A DNA stretch of 64,000 bases. It comes from a candidate division WOR-3 bacterium. GTDB lineage: Bacteria; Hydrothermota; Tepidihabitantia; Tepidihabitantales; Tepidihabitantaceae. Under the pieces are notes generated by a model that did not search any database, was not told the DNA's origin, and saw only the letters and a program-made list of their open reading frames with translations. The translations under genes were made by a program, and so were the position numbers. Shown here piece by piece: positions 40,658 to 48,905 of the stretch. Location of the stretch: NCBI GenBank assembly GCA_024653355.1, contig JANLFQ010000002.1:62001-126000 (forward strand), given 5' to 3'. How positions within the stretch are numbered: position 1 is the first letter of the stretch; every line of letters starts with the position of its first letter.

Positions 40658-42181
40658 ATGTCTGCTCACCATAGACTAACCTGTCTAGTAATGACAGGGC
40701 TTTTATTTGCCGGCACCTTAAATGGCCAGTGGCTTGAAACCACAATCTATGTCCCGGATTCGCTAAGTGGATTAATTGGGCCTCAAGCCTTTACCTACAA
40801 TGCGACCAACAATAAAGTGTATGTGGGCGGTGAAGAAGGTGATTGCGTGATTGTGATTGATGGTGCAACGAACCAGAAGATTGCCAAAATCCCTGCCGGC
40901 TCAGACATACAGGCTCTGGTCTGGAACTCAACCAACAACAAGGTCTACTGCGCTAATTGGTATAGCGGTAATGTCACGGTGATTGACGGGGCAACGAACA
41001 GTGTGATTACAACCATTCAGGTCGGTGGTGGTCCTTGTGCCTTAGTCTATAACCCGACAGACAACAAGGTATACTGCGCTAATTATGGTAGCGATGATGT
41101 CACGGTGATTGACGGGGCAACGAACAGTGTGATTACAACCATTCCGGTCGGTGATGGTCCTTGTGCCTTAGCCTATAACCCGACAAACAACAAGGTCTAC
41201 TGCGCTAATGGGTGGAGCAATGATGTCACGGTGATTGATGGGGCAACAAACAGTGTGATTACAACCATTACGGTCGGTACGTATCCTTGTGCTTTAGTCT
41301 ACAACTCAACCAACAACAAGGTCTACTGCGCTAATAGGAATGATGTCACGGTGATTGACGGGGCAACAAACCGTGTGCTTACAACCATCAGGGTTGGTTA
41401 TTCGCCTTGTGCCTTAGTCTATAATCCGACAAACAACAAGGTCTACTGCGCTAATGGGAATAATGTCACGGTGATTGATGGGGCAACGGACAGCGTAATT
41501 ACAACCATTCCGGTCGTCGATGGGCCTCGTGCTTTGGTCTATAACCCGACAGACAACAAGGTCTACTGCGCTAATTTGGGTAGCAATGATGTCACAGTGA
41601 TTGATGGGGCAACGGACACTGTGCTTACAACCATTCCGGTCGGTCTTTGGCCTTGTGCTTTGGTCTATAACCCGCCCAACAACAAGGTCTACTGCGCTAA
41701 TTTGGGTAGCAATGATGTCACAGTGATTGACGGGGCAACAAACCGTGTGATTACAACCATTCCGGTCGGTATTGGTCCTTGTGCTTTTGCCTATAACCCT
41801 GCCCAAAACCGGGTCTATGGCGCAAATTATGGCAGTTCCAGCGTCTCGGTGATTCGGGATGTGGTTGGGATTGAAGAAGAAGCCGGGTTCAAAAAACAAC
41901 CGGTGAGGAATGAACTAACTGTAACGCCAAACCCCTGCCACTCTTCAACCAGAATCAGATACGGGCTTGCAAAACCCGGTGCTGTTTCGTTAAAGGTTTA
42001 CAACACTGCGGGCCAATGTGTTAAAACCCTGGTGAATACGAAACAGAACCCGGGCATCTATGAACTCAACTGGCAGGGCACAGACAATAGCAACCGCAAA
42101 CTCAGCCCGGGGATTTACTTCTTACAAATGGAAACAGCCGACTATCGGACAACAGCCAGAATCGTCCTGTTGCAGGAGTAA
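40658..42181 (+). CDS. Secreted YVTN beta-propeller repeat protein with sorting domain, 9 repeats
   Basis: This 507-aa protein has a signal peptide (residues 1-23), nine repeats of about 42 residues (core NNKVYCAN, then VTVIDGATN and VITTI.VG), and a C-terminal domain of about 85 residues (TVTPNPCHSSTRIRYGLAKP, SPGIYFLQ) of the type IX sorting/FlgD-like kind. YVTN repeats fold as beta-propellers exposed at the cell surface. Most repeats carry one cysteine at the same place. GGGAGG precedes the ATG. A paralogue with 16 repeats follows after 93 bp. Confidence 0.9.
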   Translation: MSAHHRLTCLVMTGLLFAGTLNGQWLETTIYVPDSLSGLIGPQAFTYNATNNKVYVGGEEGDCVIVIDGATNQKIAKIPAGSDIQALVWNSTNNKVYCANWYSGNVTVIDGATNSVITTIQVGGGPCALVYNPTDNKVYCANYGSDDVTVIDGATNSVITTIPVGDGPCALAYNPTNNKVYCANGWSNDVTVIDGATNSVITTITVGTYPCALVYNSTNNKVYCANRNDVTVIDGATNRVLTTIRVGYSPCALVYNPTNNKVYCANGNNVTVIDGATDSVITTIPVVDGPRALVYNPTDNKVYCANLGSNDVTVIDGATDTVLTTIPVGLWPCALVYNPPNNKVYCANLGSNDVTVIDGATNRVITTIPVGIGPCAFAYNPAQNRVYGANYGSSSVSVIRDVVGIEEEAGFKKQPVRNELTVTPNPCHSSTRIRYGLAKPGAVSLKVYNTAGQCVKTLVNTKQNPGIYELNWQGTDNSNRKLSPGIYFLQMETADYRTTARIVLLQE

Positions 42182-42274
42182 TAAAGGTTGGGGTTTGCCG
42201 AAAACTAAACTGGCACAAAATGGAGAAGAGCAGAAAAGAGCAGACCCCGCACCGGCGGGAAAGGATGTTATAAA

Positions 42275-44698
42275 ATGTCTGCTCAAAATAGGCTAAACCT
42301 TCTCATAGTGGTCGGGCTTTTATTTGCCGGCACCTTAAATGGGCAGTGGCTTGAAACAACAATCTATATTCCGGATTCGCTAAGTGGAGTATTAAGACCT
42401 CAAGCCTTTACCTACAATGCGACCAACAATAAAGTCTATGTGGGTGGTAGAGAAGGTGATTGCGTGATTGTGATTGATGGTGCGACGAACCAGAAGATAG
42501 CAAAAATCCCTGCGGGCTCAAACATCCGGGCGCTGGTCTGGAACTCAACCAACAACAAGGTCTACTGCGCTAATGGGGATAGCGATAATGTCACGGTGAT
42601 TGATGGCGCAAGCAATAGTGTAATTACAACCATCCCGGCCGGTGATGGTCCTTGTGCTTTAGCCTATAATCCGACCAACAACAAGGTCTATTGCGCTAAT
42701 GCAGGTAGTGATAATGTCACGGTGATTGATGGCGCGAATGACTCGGTAATCGCAACCATCCGGGTCGAAGACGCTCCTTCTGCACTGGTCTGGAACTCAA
42801 CGAACAACAAGGTATATTGCGCTAATCGTAATAGCCGTAAAGTGACCATAATTAATGGCGAGAATGACTCAGTAATCACAACCATCTTGGTCAGAGACGC
42901 TCCTTCTGCACTGGTCTGGAACTCAATTAACAACAAGGTATATTGCGCTAATTACTTAAGCGATGGTGTTACGGTGATTGATGGCGCAACCAATCGTGTG
43001 ATTACAACCATCACGGTCGGTGATGCGCCTCGTGCTTTAGCCTATAATCCGACCCACAATAAGGTCTACTGCGCTAATGGGAATAGCGATGATGTCACGG
43101 TGATTGATGGCGCGAATGACTCGGTAATCGCAACCATCCGGGTCGGAGACGCTCCTTCTGCACTGGTCTGGAACTCTACAGACAACTGGGTCTATTGCGC
43201 TAATAGGTTAAGCAATGATGTGACCATAATTGATGGCAAATACAACTCAGTAATCGCAACCGTCCGGGTCGGAGACGCTCCTTCTGCACTGGTCTGGAAC
43301 TCAACGAACAACAAGGTATATTGCGCTAATTACTTAAGCGATGGTGTTACGGTGATTGATGGCGCAACCAATCGTGTGATTACAACCATCCCTGTCGGTA
43401 GTCATAGTTATCCTCGTGCTTTGCTCTATAATCCAACCAACAACAAGGTCTACTGCGCCAATGATGGGAGCGCTGATGTCACGGTGATTGATGGCGCAAG
43501 CAACTGTGTGATTACAACCATCACGGTCGGTGATGAGCCTTATGCTTTAGTCTATAATCCGACCAACAACAAGGTCTATTGCGCCAACTGGGCTAGCGCT
43601 GATATCACGGTGATTGACGGCGCAAGCAACTGTGTGATTACAACCATCACGGTCGGTGATGAGCCTTATGCTTTAGTCTATAATCCGACCAACAACAAGG
43701 TCTATTGCGCCAACTGGGCTAGCGCTGATATCACGGTGATTGACGGCGCAAGCAACTGTGTGATTACAACCATCACGGTCGGTGATGAGCCTTATGCTTT
43801 AGTCTATAATCCGACCAACAACAAGGTCTATTGCGCCAACTGGGCTAGCGATGATGTCACGGTGATTGATGGCGCAACCGATAGTGTGATTACAACCATC
43901 ACGGTCGGCAGGTATCCTTGTGCTTTAGTCCATAACCAGACTAACAACAAGGTCTACTGCGCAAATAATGCGAGCGATGATGTCACGGTGATTGATGGGG
44001 CAACGGACAGTGTGCTTACAACCATTCCGGTGGGTCTTTGGCCTCGTGCTTTAGTCTACAATCCGACTAACAACAAGGTCTACTGCGCTAATAATGAGAG
44101 CTATGATGTCACGGTGATTGACGGCGCAACAAACCGTGTGCTCACAACCATTCCGGTCGGCTATGAGCCTCGTGCCCTCGTCTATAATCCCACCAACAAC
44201 AAGGTCTATTGCGCTAATGAATGGAGTAATGATGTCACGGTGATTGACGGCGCAAGCGACAGTGTGCTCGCAACCATCACGGTCGGTGATAGACCTCGTG
44301 CTTTTGCCTATAATCCTGTCCAAAACCGGGTCTATGTCGCAAATTATTATGGTTCATGTATCTCAGTGATTCGTGATGTGGTTGGGATTGAAGAAGAAGC
44401 CGGGTTCAAAAAACAACCGGTGAGGAATGAACTAACTGTAACGCCAAACCCCTGCCACTCTTCAACCAGAATCAGATACGGGCTTGCAAAACCCGGTGCT
44501 GTTTCGTTAAAGGTTTACAACACTGCGGGTCAATGTGTGAAAACCCTGGTGAATACGAAACAGAACGCTGGCATCTATGAACTCAACTGGCAGGGCACGG
44601 ACAATTTCAATCGCAGACTCAGCCCGGGCATCTACTTCTTAGAGATGGAAGCGGGCGATTATCGGGCAAAATCAAGAGTTGTCCTGTTGCAGGAGTAA
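42275..44698 (+). CDS. Secreted YVTN beta-propeller repeat protein with sorting domain, 16 repeats
   Basis: This 807-aa paralogue of the preceding gene has the same signal peptide region and the same C-terminal domain, nearly identical at DNA level to the first copy. In between are 16 YVTN repeats. Units around 43504-43855 are almost perfect 126-bp tandem copies, pointing to recent expansion. Sixteen repeats would make at least two propellers. The leader has a hairpin (CCCGC/GCGGG) at the same place as in the first gene. It converges with the apgM-like gene. Confidence 0.9.
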   Translation: MSAQNRLNLLIVVGLLFAGTLNGQWLETTIYIPDSLSGVLRPQAFTYNATNNKVYVGGREGDCVIVIDGATNQKIAKIPAGSNIRALVWNSTNNKVYCANGDSDNVTVIDGASNSVITTIPAGDGPCALAYNPTNNKVYCANAGSDNVTVIDGANDSVIATIRVEDAPSALVWNSTNNKVYCANRNSRKVTIINGENDSVITTILVRDAPSALVWNSINNKVYCANYLSDGVTVIDGATNRVITTITVGDAPRALAYNPTHNKVYCANGNSDDVTVIDGANDSVIATIRVGDAPSALVWNSTDNWVYCANRLSNDVTIIDGKYNSVIATVRVGDAPSALVWNSTNNKVYCANYLSDGVTVIDGATNRVITTIPVGSHSYPRALLYNPTNNKVYCANDGSADVTVIDGASNCVITTITVGDEPYALVYNPTNNKVYCANWASADITVIDGASNCVITTITVGDEPYALVYNPTNNKVYCANWASADITVIDGASNCVITTITVGDEPYALVYNPTNNKVYCANWASDDVTVIDGATDSVITTITVGRYPCALVHNQTNNKVYCANNASDDVTVIDGATDSVLTTIPVGLWPRALVYNPTNNKVYCANNESYDVTVIDGATNRVLTTIPVGYEPRALVYNPTNNKVYCANEWSNDVTVIDGASDSVLATITVGDRPRAFAYNPVQNRVYVANYYGSCISVIRDVVGIEEEAGFKKQPVRNELTVTPNPCHSSTRIRYGLAKPGAVSLKVYNTAGQCVKTLVNTKQNAGIYELNWQGTDNFNRRLSPGIYFLEMEAGDYRAKSRVVLLQE
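43504..43855 (+). repeat. Near-perfect 126-bp tandem repeats inside the YVTN gene
   Basis: Three consecutive 126-bp units encode CVITTITVGDEPYALVYNPT... (42 aa each, ending IDGASN) with almost no differences between units two and three. They are fresh in-frame duplications within the propeller region. Confidence 0.85.
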
Positions 44699-44728
44699 TA
44701 GCGTCATTTGATTTTTTATTGACTCTAC

Positions 44729-45934
44729 CTAACGCCCCAGCATCCTCTTGATGAACTCATCGCCTTTCAGCACTCCTAATGCACCCGCCCGGACCGCCTG
44801 TTCATCAAACCGCTGTACCGAATCCGCAGGCAAATGCGGGTTGTAGATTGCCACCGGCACCGGTCCGTGCGTGTGGTTGCCCCGCGCCACGGGTGTTTTG
44901 TGGTCGGGCAGGACCGCAACCGTTGCCAGAATCTTTTTTTCTTCTAAACCCGCCATCACCCGGGAAACAAGCCTGGCGTCAAACAGTTCAATCGCTTTGA
45001 CCTTCTGTTTGACATCACGGCTGTGGCCCGCCTCATCTGGCGCTTCAAGATGGAGGTAAACAAAGTCGTGGTCTTCAAGCGCCCGCAAGCAGGCGTCCGC
45101 CTTGCCTTCGTAGTTGGTGTCAATCAAGCCGGTGGCACCCGGCACCTCAATCACATCAAATCCGGCATAAACACCCAAACCCTTGATTAAATCAACCGCC
45201 GCGATGACCGCACCTTTTAAGCCGAAAAGTTCCTGATATGTGGGCATTGACGGTTTTTTGCCCGGAGACCAGAACCAGATGGAGTTTGCCGGGTCCTTAC
45301 CCTGGAGCGTGCGGTTGAGGTTGACCGCCTGTCCGGGCAGAATGTCCCATGAGGCAAGTATCAGGTGGCGCAACAGTTGCGCGGTTGGCTCTGCCGCCGG
45401 CGTTTTTGCCCGGGGCAAAAGTTCCAGCGCCTTTTCACCCACATAGTCGTGGGGCGGGAAGCATTCAATCTCGGCCGAACCATTTTTCAGCACGCACAGA
45501 TGCCGGTAGGTGAAGCCGGGATAGAAACGGACCGTCTCGTTTGCCAGTTGCCGGTTGACCTCTTCAATCAACAGCGCCGCCTCTTCGGTCGTGATATGGC
45601 CCGCGGAGTGGTTCTTGATTCTGCCGTCCTGGATGCAGATGAGGTTGCAGCGCAGCGCAACATCGTCCGGTTCCAGTTGCACCCCTAAACTTGCCGCCTC
45701 AATCACGCCCCTGCCCTGGTAGTAGCGGTGCGGGTCGTAGCCGAGAATCGTCAGGTTGGCAACCTCAGAGCCCGGTGGCATATCTTCGGTGACGGTGATG
45801 AAACTGCCGCACCTGCCAAGCCGGGCGATGCGGTCCAGTGTTGGTTTTTCTGCCACCTGTAAGGGAGTCTTGTTGCCCAGTTCTGGCACTAAGTCGTCCG
45901 CCATTCCATCACCTAAAAATACGATGTACTTCAT
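44729..45934 (-). CDS. apgM: ApgM-like phosphoglycerate mutase / predicted homoserine kinase analogue
   Basis: This 401-aa alkaline-phosphatase-fold protein opens FLGDGMADD and has PPGSEVANLTILGYDP, HITTEEA and the metal-binding segment near HTHGPVPVAIYNP. It belongs to the archaeal-type cofactor-independent phosphoglycerate mutase group (COG3635-like); some members in bacteria are predicted to replace homoserine kinase. The gene follows threonine synthase by 9 bp, which supports the homoserine kinase option. The start is ATG 45934; the codon before it is GTG. A 3' fragment of this gene is duplicated at 40196-40336. Confidence 0.85.
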   Translation of the reverse strand: MKYIVFLGDGMADDLVPELGNKTPLQVAEKPTLDRIARLGRCGSFITVTEDMPPGSEVANLTILGYDPHRYYQGRGVIEAASLGVQLEPDDVALRCNLICIQDGRIKNHSAGHITTEEAALLIEEVNRQLANETVRFYPGFTYRHLCVLKNGSAEIECFPPHDYVGEKALELLPRAKTPAAEPTAQLLRHLILASWDILPGQAVNLNRTLQGKDPANSIWFWSPGKKPSMPTYQELFGLKGAVIAAVDLIKGLGVYAGFDVIEVPGATGLIDTNYEGKADACLRALEDHDFVYLHLEAPDEAGHSRDVKQKVKAIELFDARLVSRVMAGLEEKKILATVAVLPDHKTPVARGNHTHGPVPVAIYNPHLPADSVQRFDEQAVRAGALGVLKGDEFIKRMLGR

Positions 45935-45943
45935 CACCCGGTT

Positions 45944-47287
45944 TTAACGCATAACGCTTTTCTTCAAGTAATCCTTGAACCAGTCGTAGTCTGCCGGACC
46001 GGTTTCGTAATTCTCCGGTTTTGTGTCCAGACCAAGAAGCGCCTCGGGCGGTTCCGGTTCAATCCCGAGCAGACTTTTGATTTCTTCCGGGAACTTTGCC
46101 GGGTGCGCGGTCTCAATCGCAATTGCCAGGTTGGGCTCTTTTTCCGCCCCGTACCGTTCCAGCGCTGCCCAGCCCACTGCGCCGTGCGGCTCAAGCAGGA
46201 TGTGGTATTTTTGGTAGGTGTTGACGATTGTCTGACGGGTCTCGCGGTCGGTGATGCTCAAGGCGAAGATATCGCGCTGCATCGCCTTGAGGTCCGGCGG
46301 TTTTGTGATGTTGCCCTGTTCGTCCATCACCCCGGAGTAGAGCGCCACGAGCCGGGGTAAGTTAGAAGGATGACCGACATTCATCGCATTGGAGATACAT
46401 TTGCGCGAAGGTACGATCTTTTCGTATGTACCGGTTTGTAAAAACTTCGGGAATTCGTCGTTCTCGTTGGTGGCGATGATGAATCGTTCAGCGGGCAAGC
46501 CCATTCGCCAGGCAAGCATTCCGGCGCACATATTGCCAAAGTTGCCGGATGGTACACAGAACACCGCCCGCGTGCCTTTTTCCGCCAGCTGGGCATAGGC
46601 GTAGAAGTAGTAAACCGACTGGGGCAGGAGTCTGCCAATGTTGATTGAGTTCGCCGAAGAGAACGGAATCGGTTTTAACTCCGGGTCGGCAAACGCCCGT
46701 TTGACCAGCGCCTGACAGTCGTCAAACTTGCCGTCAATCCCGATTGTCGTCACATTACCACCCAAGGTGGTCATCTGCTTGCGCTGCCGGGCAGACACCT
46801 CGGCAATCGGAAACAGAACCACCATCCTGATGCGGTCCACATTGTGAAACGCATGGGCAACCGCGCTACCGGTGTCGCCTGAGGTCGCGGTCAATATGAC
46901 CAGTTCACCCCCGGACTGTTTTAAGATGTGGCGCAGGAGCCGTGCCATCATCCGGGCAGCAAAGTCTTTGAATGATGCGGTGGGACCACGGTCAAGTCGC
47001 ATCAGAAACCGATTGCCAACCACATTTTCTAAGGGCACCGGATAGTTGTAGCACTCATAGCAGATTTTCAGCAGTTCATCATCGGGCAGGAGATTGGAAG
47101 TCCAGCGCCGCATCACCGCAAACGCCACCTCAGGATAAGGCTGGTCCGCGAGTTCATAAATCTCGTCTTTTGGAATCACCGGAATCTGTTCCGGCATATA
47201 TAACCCTTTGTCCGGTGCCTGACCAACAAGGAGCGCGGTGCCCAAATCAACCGGTGGTGCCTTCAGGTTCGTGGAATAAAAGCGCAT
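45944..47287 (-). CDS. thrC: Threonine synthase
   Basis: This 447-aa PLP enzyme has the threonine synthase N-terminal pattern (MRFYSTNLKAPPVDLGTALLVGQAPDKGLYMP read as the opening), the PLP lysine in GPTASFKDFAAR, TATSGDTGSAVAHAF and the phosphate-binding VPSGNFGNMCAGMLAWRMG. It converts O-phosphohomoserine to threonine. It lies between the Cys/Met-metabolism enzyme gene (3 bp upstream) and the apgM-like gene, an amino-acid operon centred on homoserine use. Confidence 0.95.
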   Translation of the reverse strand: MRFYSTNLKAPPVDLGTALLVGQAPDKGLYMPEQIPVIPKDEIYELADQPYPEVAFAVMRRWTSNLLPDDELLKICYECYNYPVPLENVVGNRFLMRLDRGPTASFKDFAARMMARLLRHILKQSGGELVILTATSGDTGSAVAHAFHNVDRIRMVVLFPIAEVSARQRKQMTTLGGNVTTIGIDGKFDDCQALVKRAFADPELKPIPFSSANSINIGRLLPQSVYYFYAYAQLAEKGTRAVFCVPSGNFGNMCAGMLAWRMGLPAERFIIATNENDEFPKFLQTGTYEKIVPSRKCISNAMNVGHPSNLPRLVALYSGVMDEQGNITKPPDLKAMQRDIFALSITDRETRQTIVNTYQKYHILLEPHGAVGWAALERYGAEKEPNLAIAIETAHPAKFPEEIKSLLGIEPEPPEALLGLDTKPENYETGPADYDWFKDYLKKSVMR

Positions 47288-47290
47288 CGG

Positions 47291-48694
47291 TTAAGCCCCT
47301 TCCAGCGCCTGCTTCAGGTCGGCGATGATGTCTTCCGGGTCTTCACCGCCTACCGAGAGCCGAATCAAATCCGCTGGAATGCACGCCATCTCCCGGCACT
47401 CTTCACCCTGAAGAAGATGGGTGGAGATGGACGGGATGGTTGCCACCGTCTTGATTCGGCCCAAATCGGTTGCCCGCCAGATTAACTGGAACCGGTCAAA
47501 GACCCGGCGCGTTGCCTGATGTCCCCCTTTAATCCGAAACGCTAAAAGATGGGTGTAACGGTTTATCGGCTTTAAGTAGCGCGGGTCTTTCTCGGCGTCA
47601 ACCAGGTACAGATATTTTGTGGCAACTTTGTGCCGGGGATGGCTCTCTAGCCCGAGGTAACTCACCTCAAGGACCGCGGGATGCGCGGCGAGAAACTGCG
47701 CAACCCGCAGCGCATTCTGGCTGAAAAGGTCCACCCGATGGCGCAGGTCGCGCAGGTCGTTTAAGGTCATCAGCGCCTGAAACGGGTGTAAACAGCCGCC
47801 CTGGTCACGCTGGGGATAGCGCTTGAGATAAAGGGCAAAGTCCTGCTTCATCTCTTCGTTGGTGATTGGGGAGACAATCGGTTTGCGGGCGATTACCGCA
47901 CCGGCCATTCCCATTCCTGAGGTGCTCATCACCTTGGTCACCGAATGAATCACGATGTCTGCGCCCAGGGTTAAGGGTCGCAGCAGCGCGGGTGAGGCAA
48001 TCGTCGAATCCACGACCATCGGTATGCCGTGCTCGTGCGCCAGTTCAATCACCGGTTTCAAGTCAAAGAACTGGAGCCCGGGGTTGGATGGCACCTCGGC
48101 GTAAAGGAACCGGGTGTTGCGGTCAATCTTTTTGCGCCACTCGTCAAGGTCCTCCGGGTGCAAAACCCAGCGCACCTCAATGCCCCGCTCTGCCATCTTG
48201 CGGACATTGAACTGCTGGAAGGTGCCACCGTAAACCTGGCACTGGGAAACAAAGTTGGGTTTCTCGCCATTCTGCCGCACCAAAAGCGCATCGGTAACAT
48301 TTTCAATCGCCGCCATTCCCGACGAGTAAACACAGCAACCTGCCTCAAGGTCTGAGCCGTAGGTTTCAAGTAAGGCAAGGGTGTTTTCCAAATAACCTAA
48401 TGTCGGGTTGTGAATCCGGGTGTAGCACCAGGTTGGAATCTGGTAGGAGAGCGCCGCCTCCAGTTCGTCGGAGTCCCGATACGCTTGCGCCGAAGAGAGA
48501 AACAGCGGTTCGATAATTGCGCCCTGGTTCTTCTCAATCGCCTCTTCTACGGTGTACATACCCCGCACCGCAATTGTGTCAAACCGCATTCTCTTCGCCT
48601 GCTCCCAGCGTCGCTTTTCTGCCGCCAGTTGTTCCTTTGCTGCGGCGATGTAGCGTTCAACGCCGGTCGCAGGCGCCGGTTTATTCATATCCAT
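47291..48694 (-). CDS. Cys/Met metabolism PLP-dependent enzyme (trans-sulfuration family)
   Basis: This 467-aa protein shows YTRIHNPTLGYLENTLALLE, SSGMAAIENV, VVDSTIASP, and the PLP lysine in IHSVTKVMSTSG. It belongs to the cystathionine gamma-synthase/O-acetylhomoserine sulfhydrylase family. Such enzymes make cystathionine or homocysteine from activated homoserine, or methionine gamma-lyase products. The exact reaction is not clear from motifs; the operon with thrC and apgM-like genes suggests homoserine-derived substrates. GGGAGG precedes the start. Confidence 0.88.
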   Translation of the reverse strand: MDMNKPAPATGVERYIAAAKEQLAAEKRRWEQAKRMRFDTIAVRGMYTVEEAIEKNQGAIIEPLFLSSAQAYRDSDELEAALSYQIPTWCYTRIHNPTLGYLENTLALLETYGSDLEAGCCVYSSGMAAIENVTDALLVRQNGEKPNFVSQCQVYGGTFQQFNVRKMAERGIEVRWVLHPEDLDEWRKKIDRNTRFLYAEVPSNPGLQFFDLKPVIELAHEHGIPMVVDSTIASPALLRPLTLGADIVIHSVTKVMSTSGMGMAGAVIARKPIVSPITNEEMKQDFALYLKRYPQRDQGGCLHPFQALMTLNDLRDLRHRVDLFSQNALRVAQFLAAHPAVLEVSYLGLESHPRHKVATKYLYLVDAEKDPRYLKPINRYTHLLAFRIKGGHQATRRVFDRFQLIWRATDLGRIKTVATIPSISTHLLQGEECREMACIPADLIRLSVGGEDPEDIIADLKQALEGA

Positions 48695-48868
48695 AAGTTC
48701 CTCCCTTTATTTTATCAAGTAAAAGCATAAGGACCTTAACTTTATTGTCAAACAGGGCTCGCGTGCCCGGCTACATCCGACCTGGCAAATGGCGATAAAT
48801 TACCGCAGTTTGGTTTTGGCGCTTTATGGGTTTTGCTTTATCCGGCAAGAAGGTGTGCCTGTCCGGGG

Positions 48869-48905
48869 TTGACCACAAAACGATTTTCCGGTATTATAAA
48901 TTAAA
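48869..48905 (+). promoter_or_regulatory. Promoter of the SagB-like gene, leaderless-type
   Basis: TTGACC (48869-48874), 17-bp spacer, TATTAT (48892-48897), eight bases to the ATG at 48906. Confidence 0.6.

Noticed and set aside
41414-44323. Long minus-strand open frames inside the YVTN genes
   Set aside because: They are by-products of the repetitive codon pattern on the plus strand, lack starts with ribosome sites, and encode no recognisable protein.
40658-44698. YVTN repeats as a CRISPR-like or mobile repeat array
   Set aside because: The repeats are in frame, 126 bp or so, and code for a consistent beta-propeller unit.
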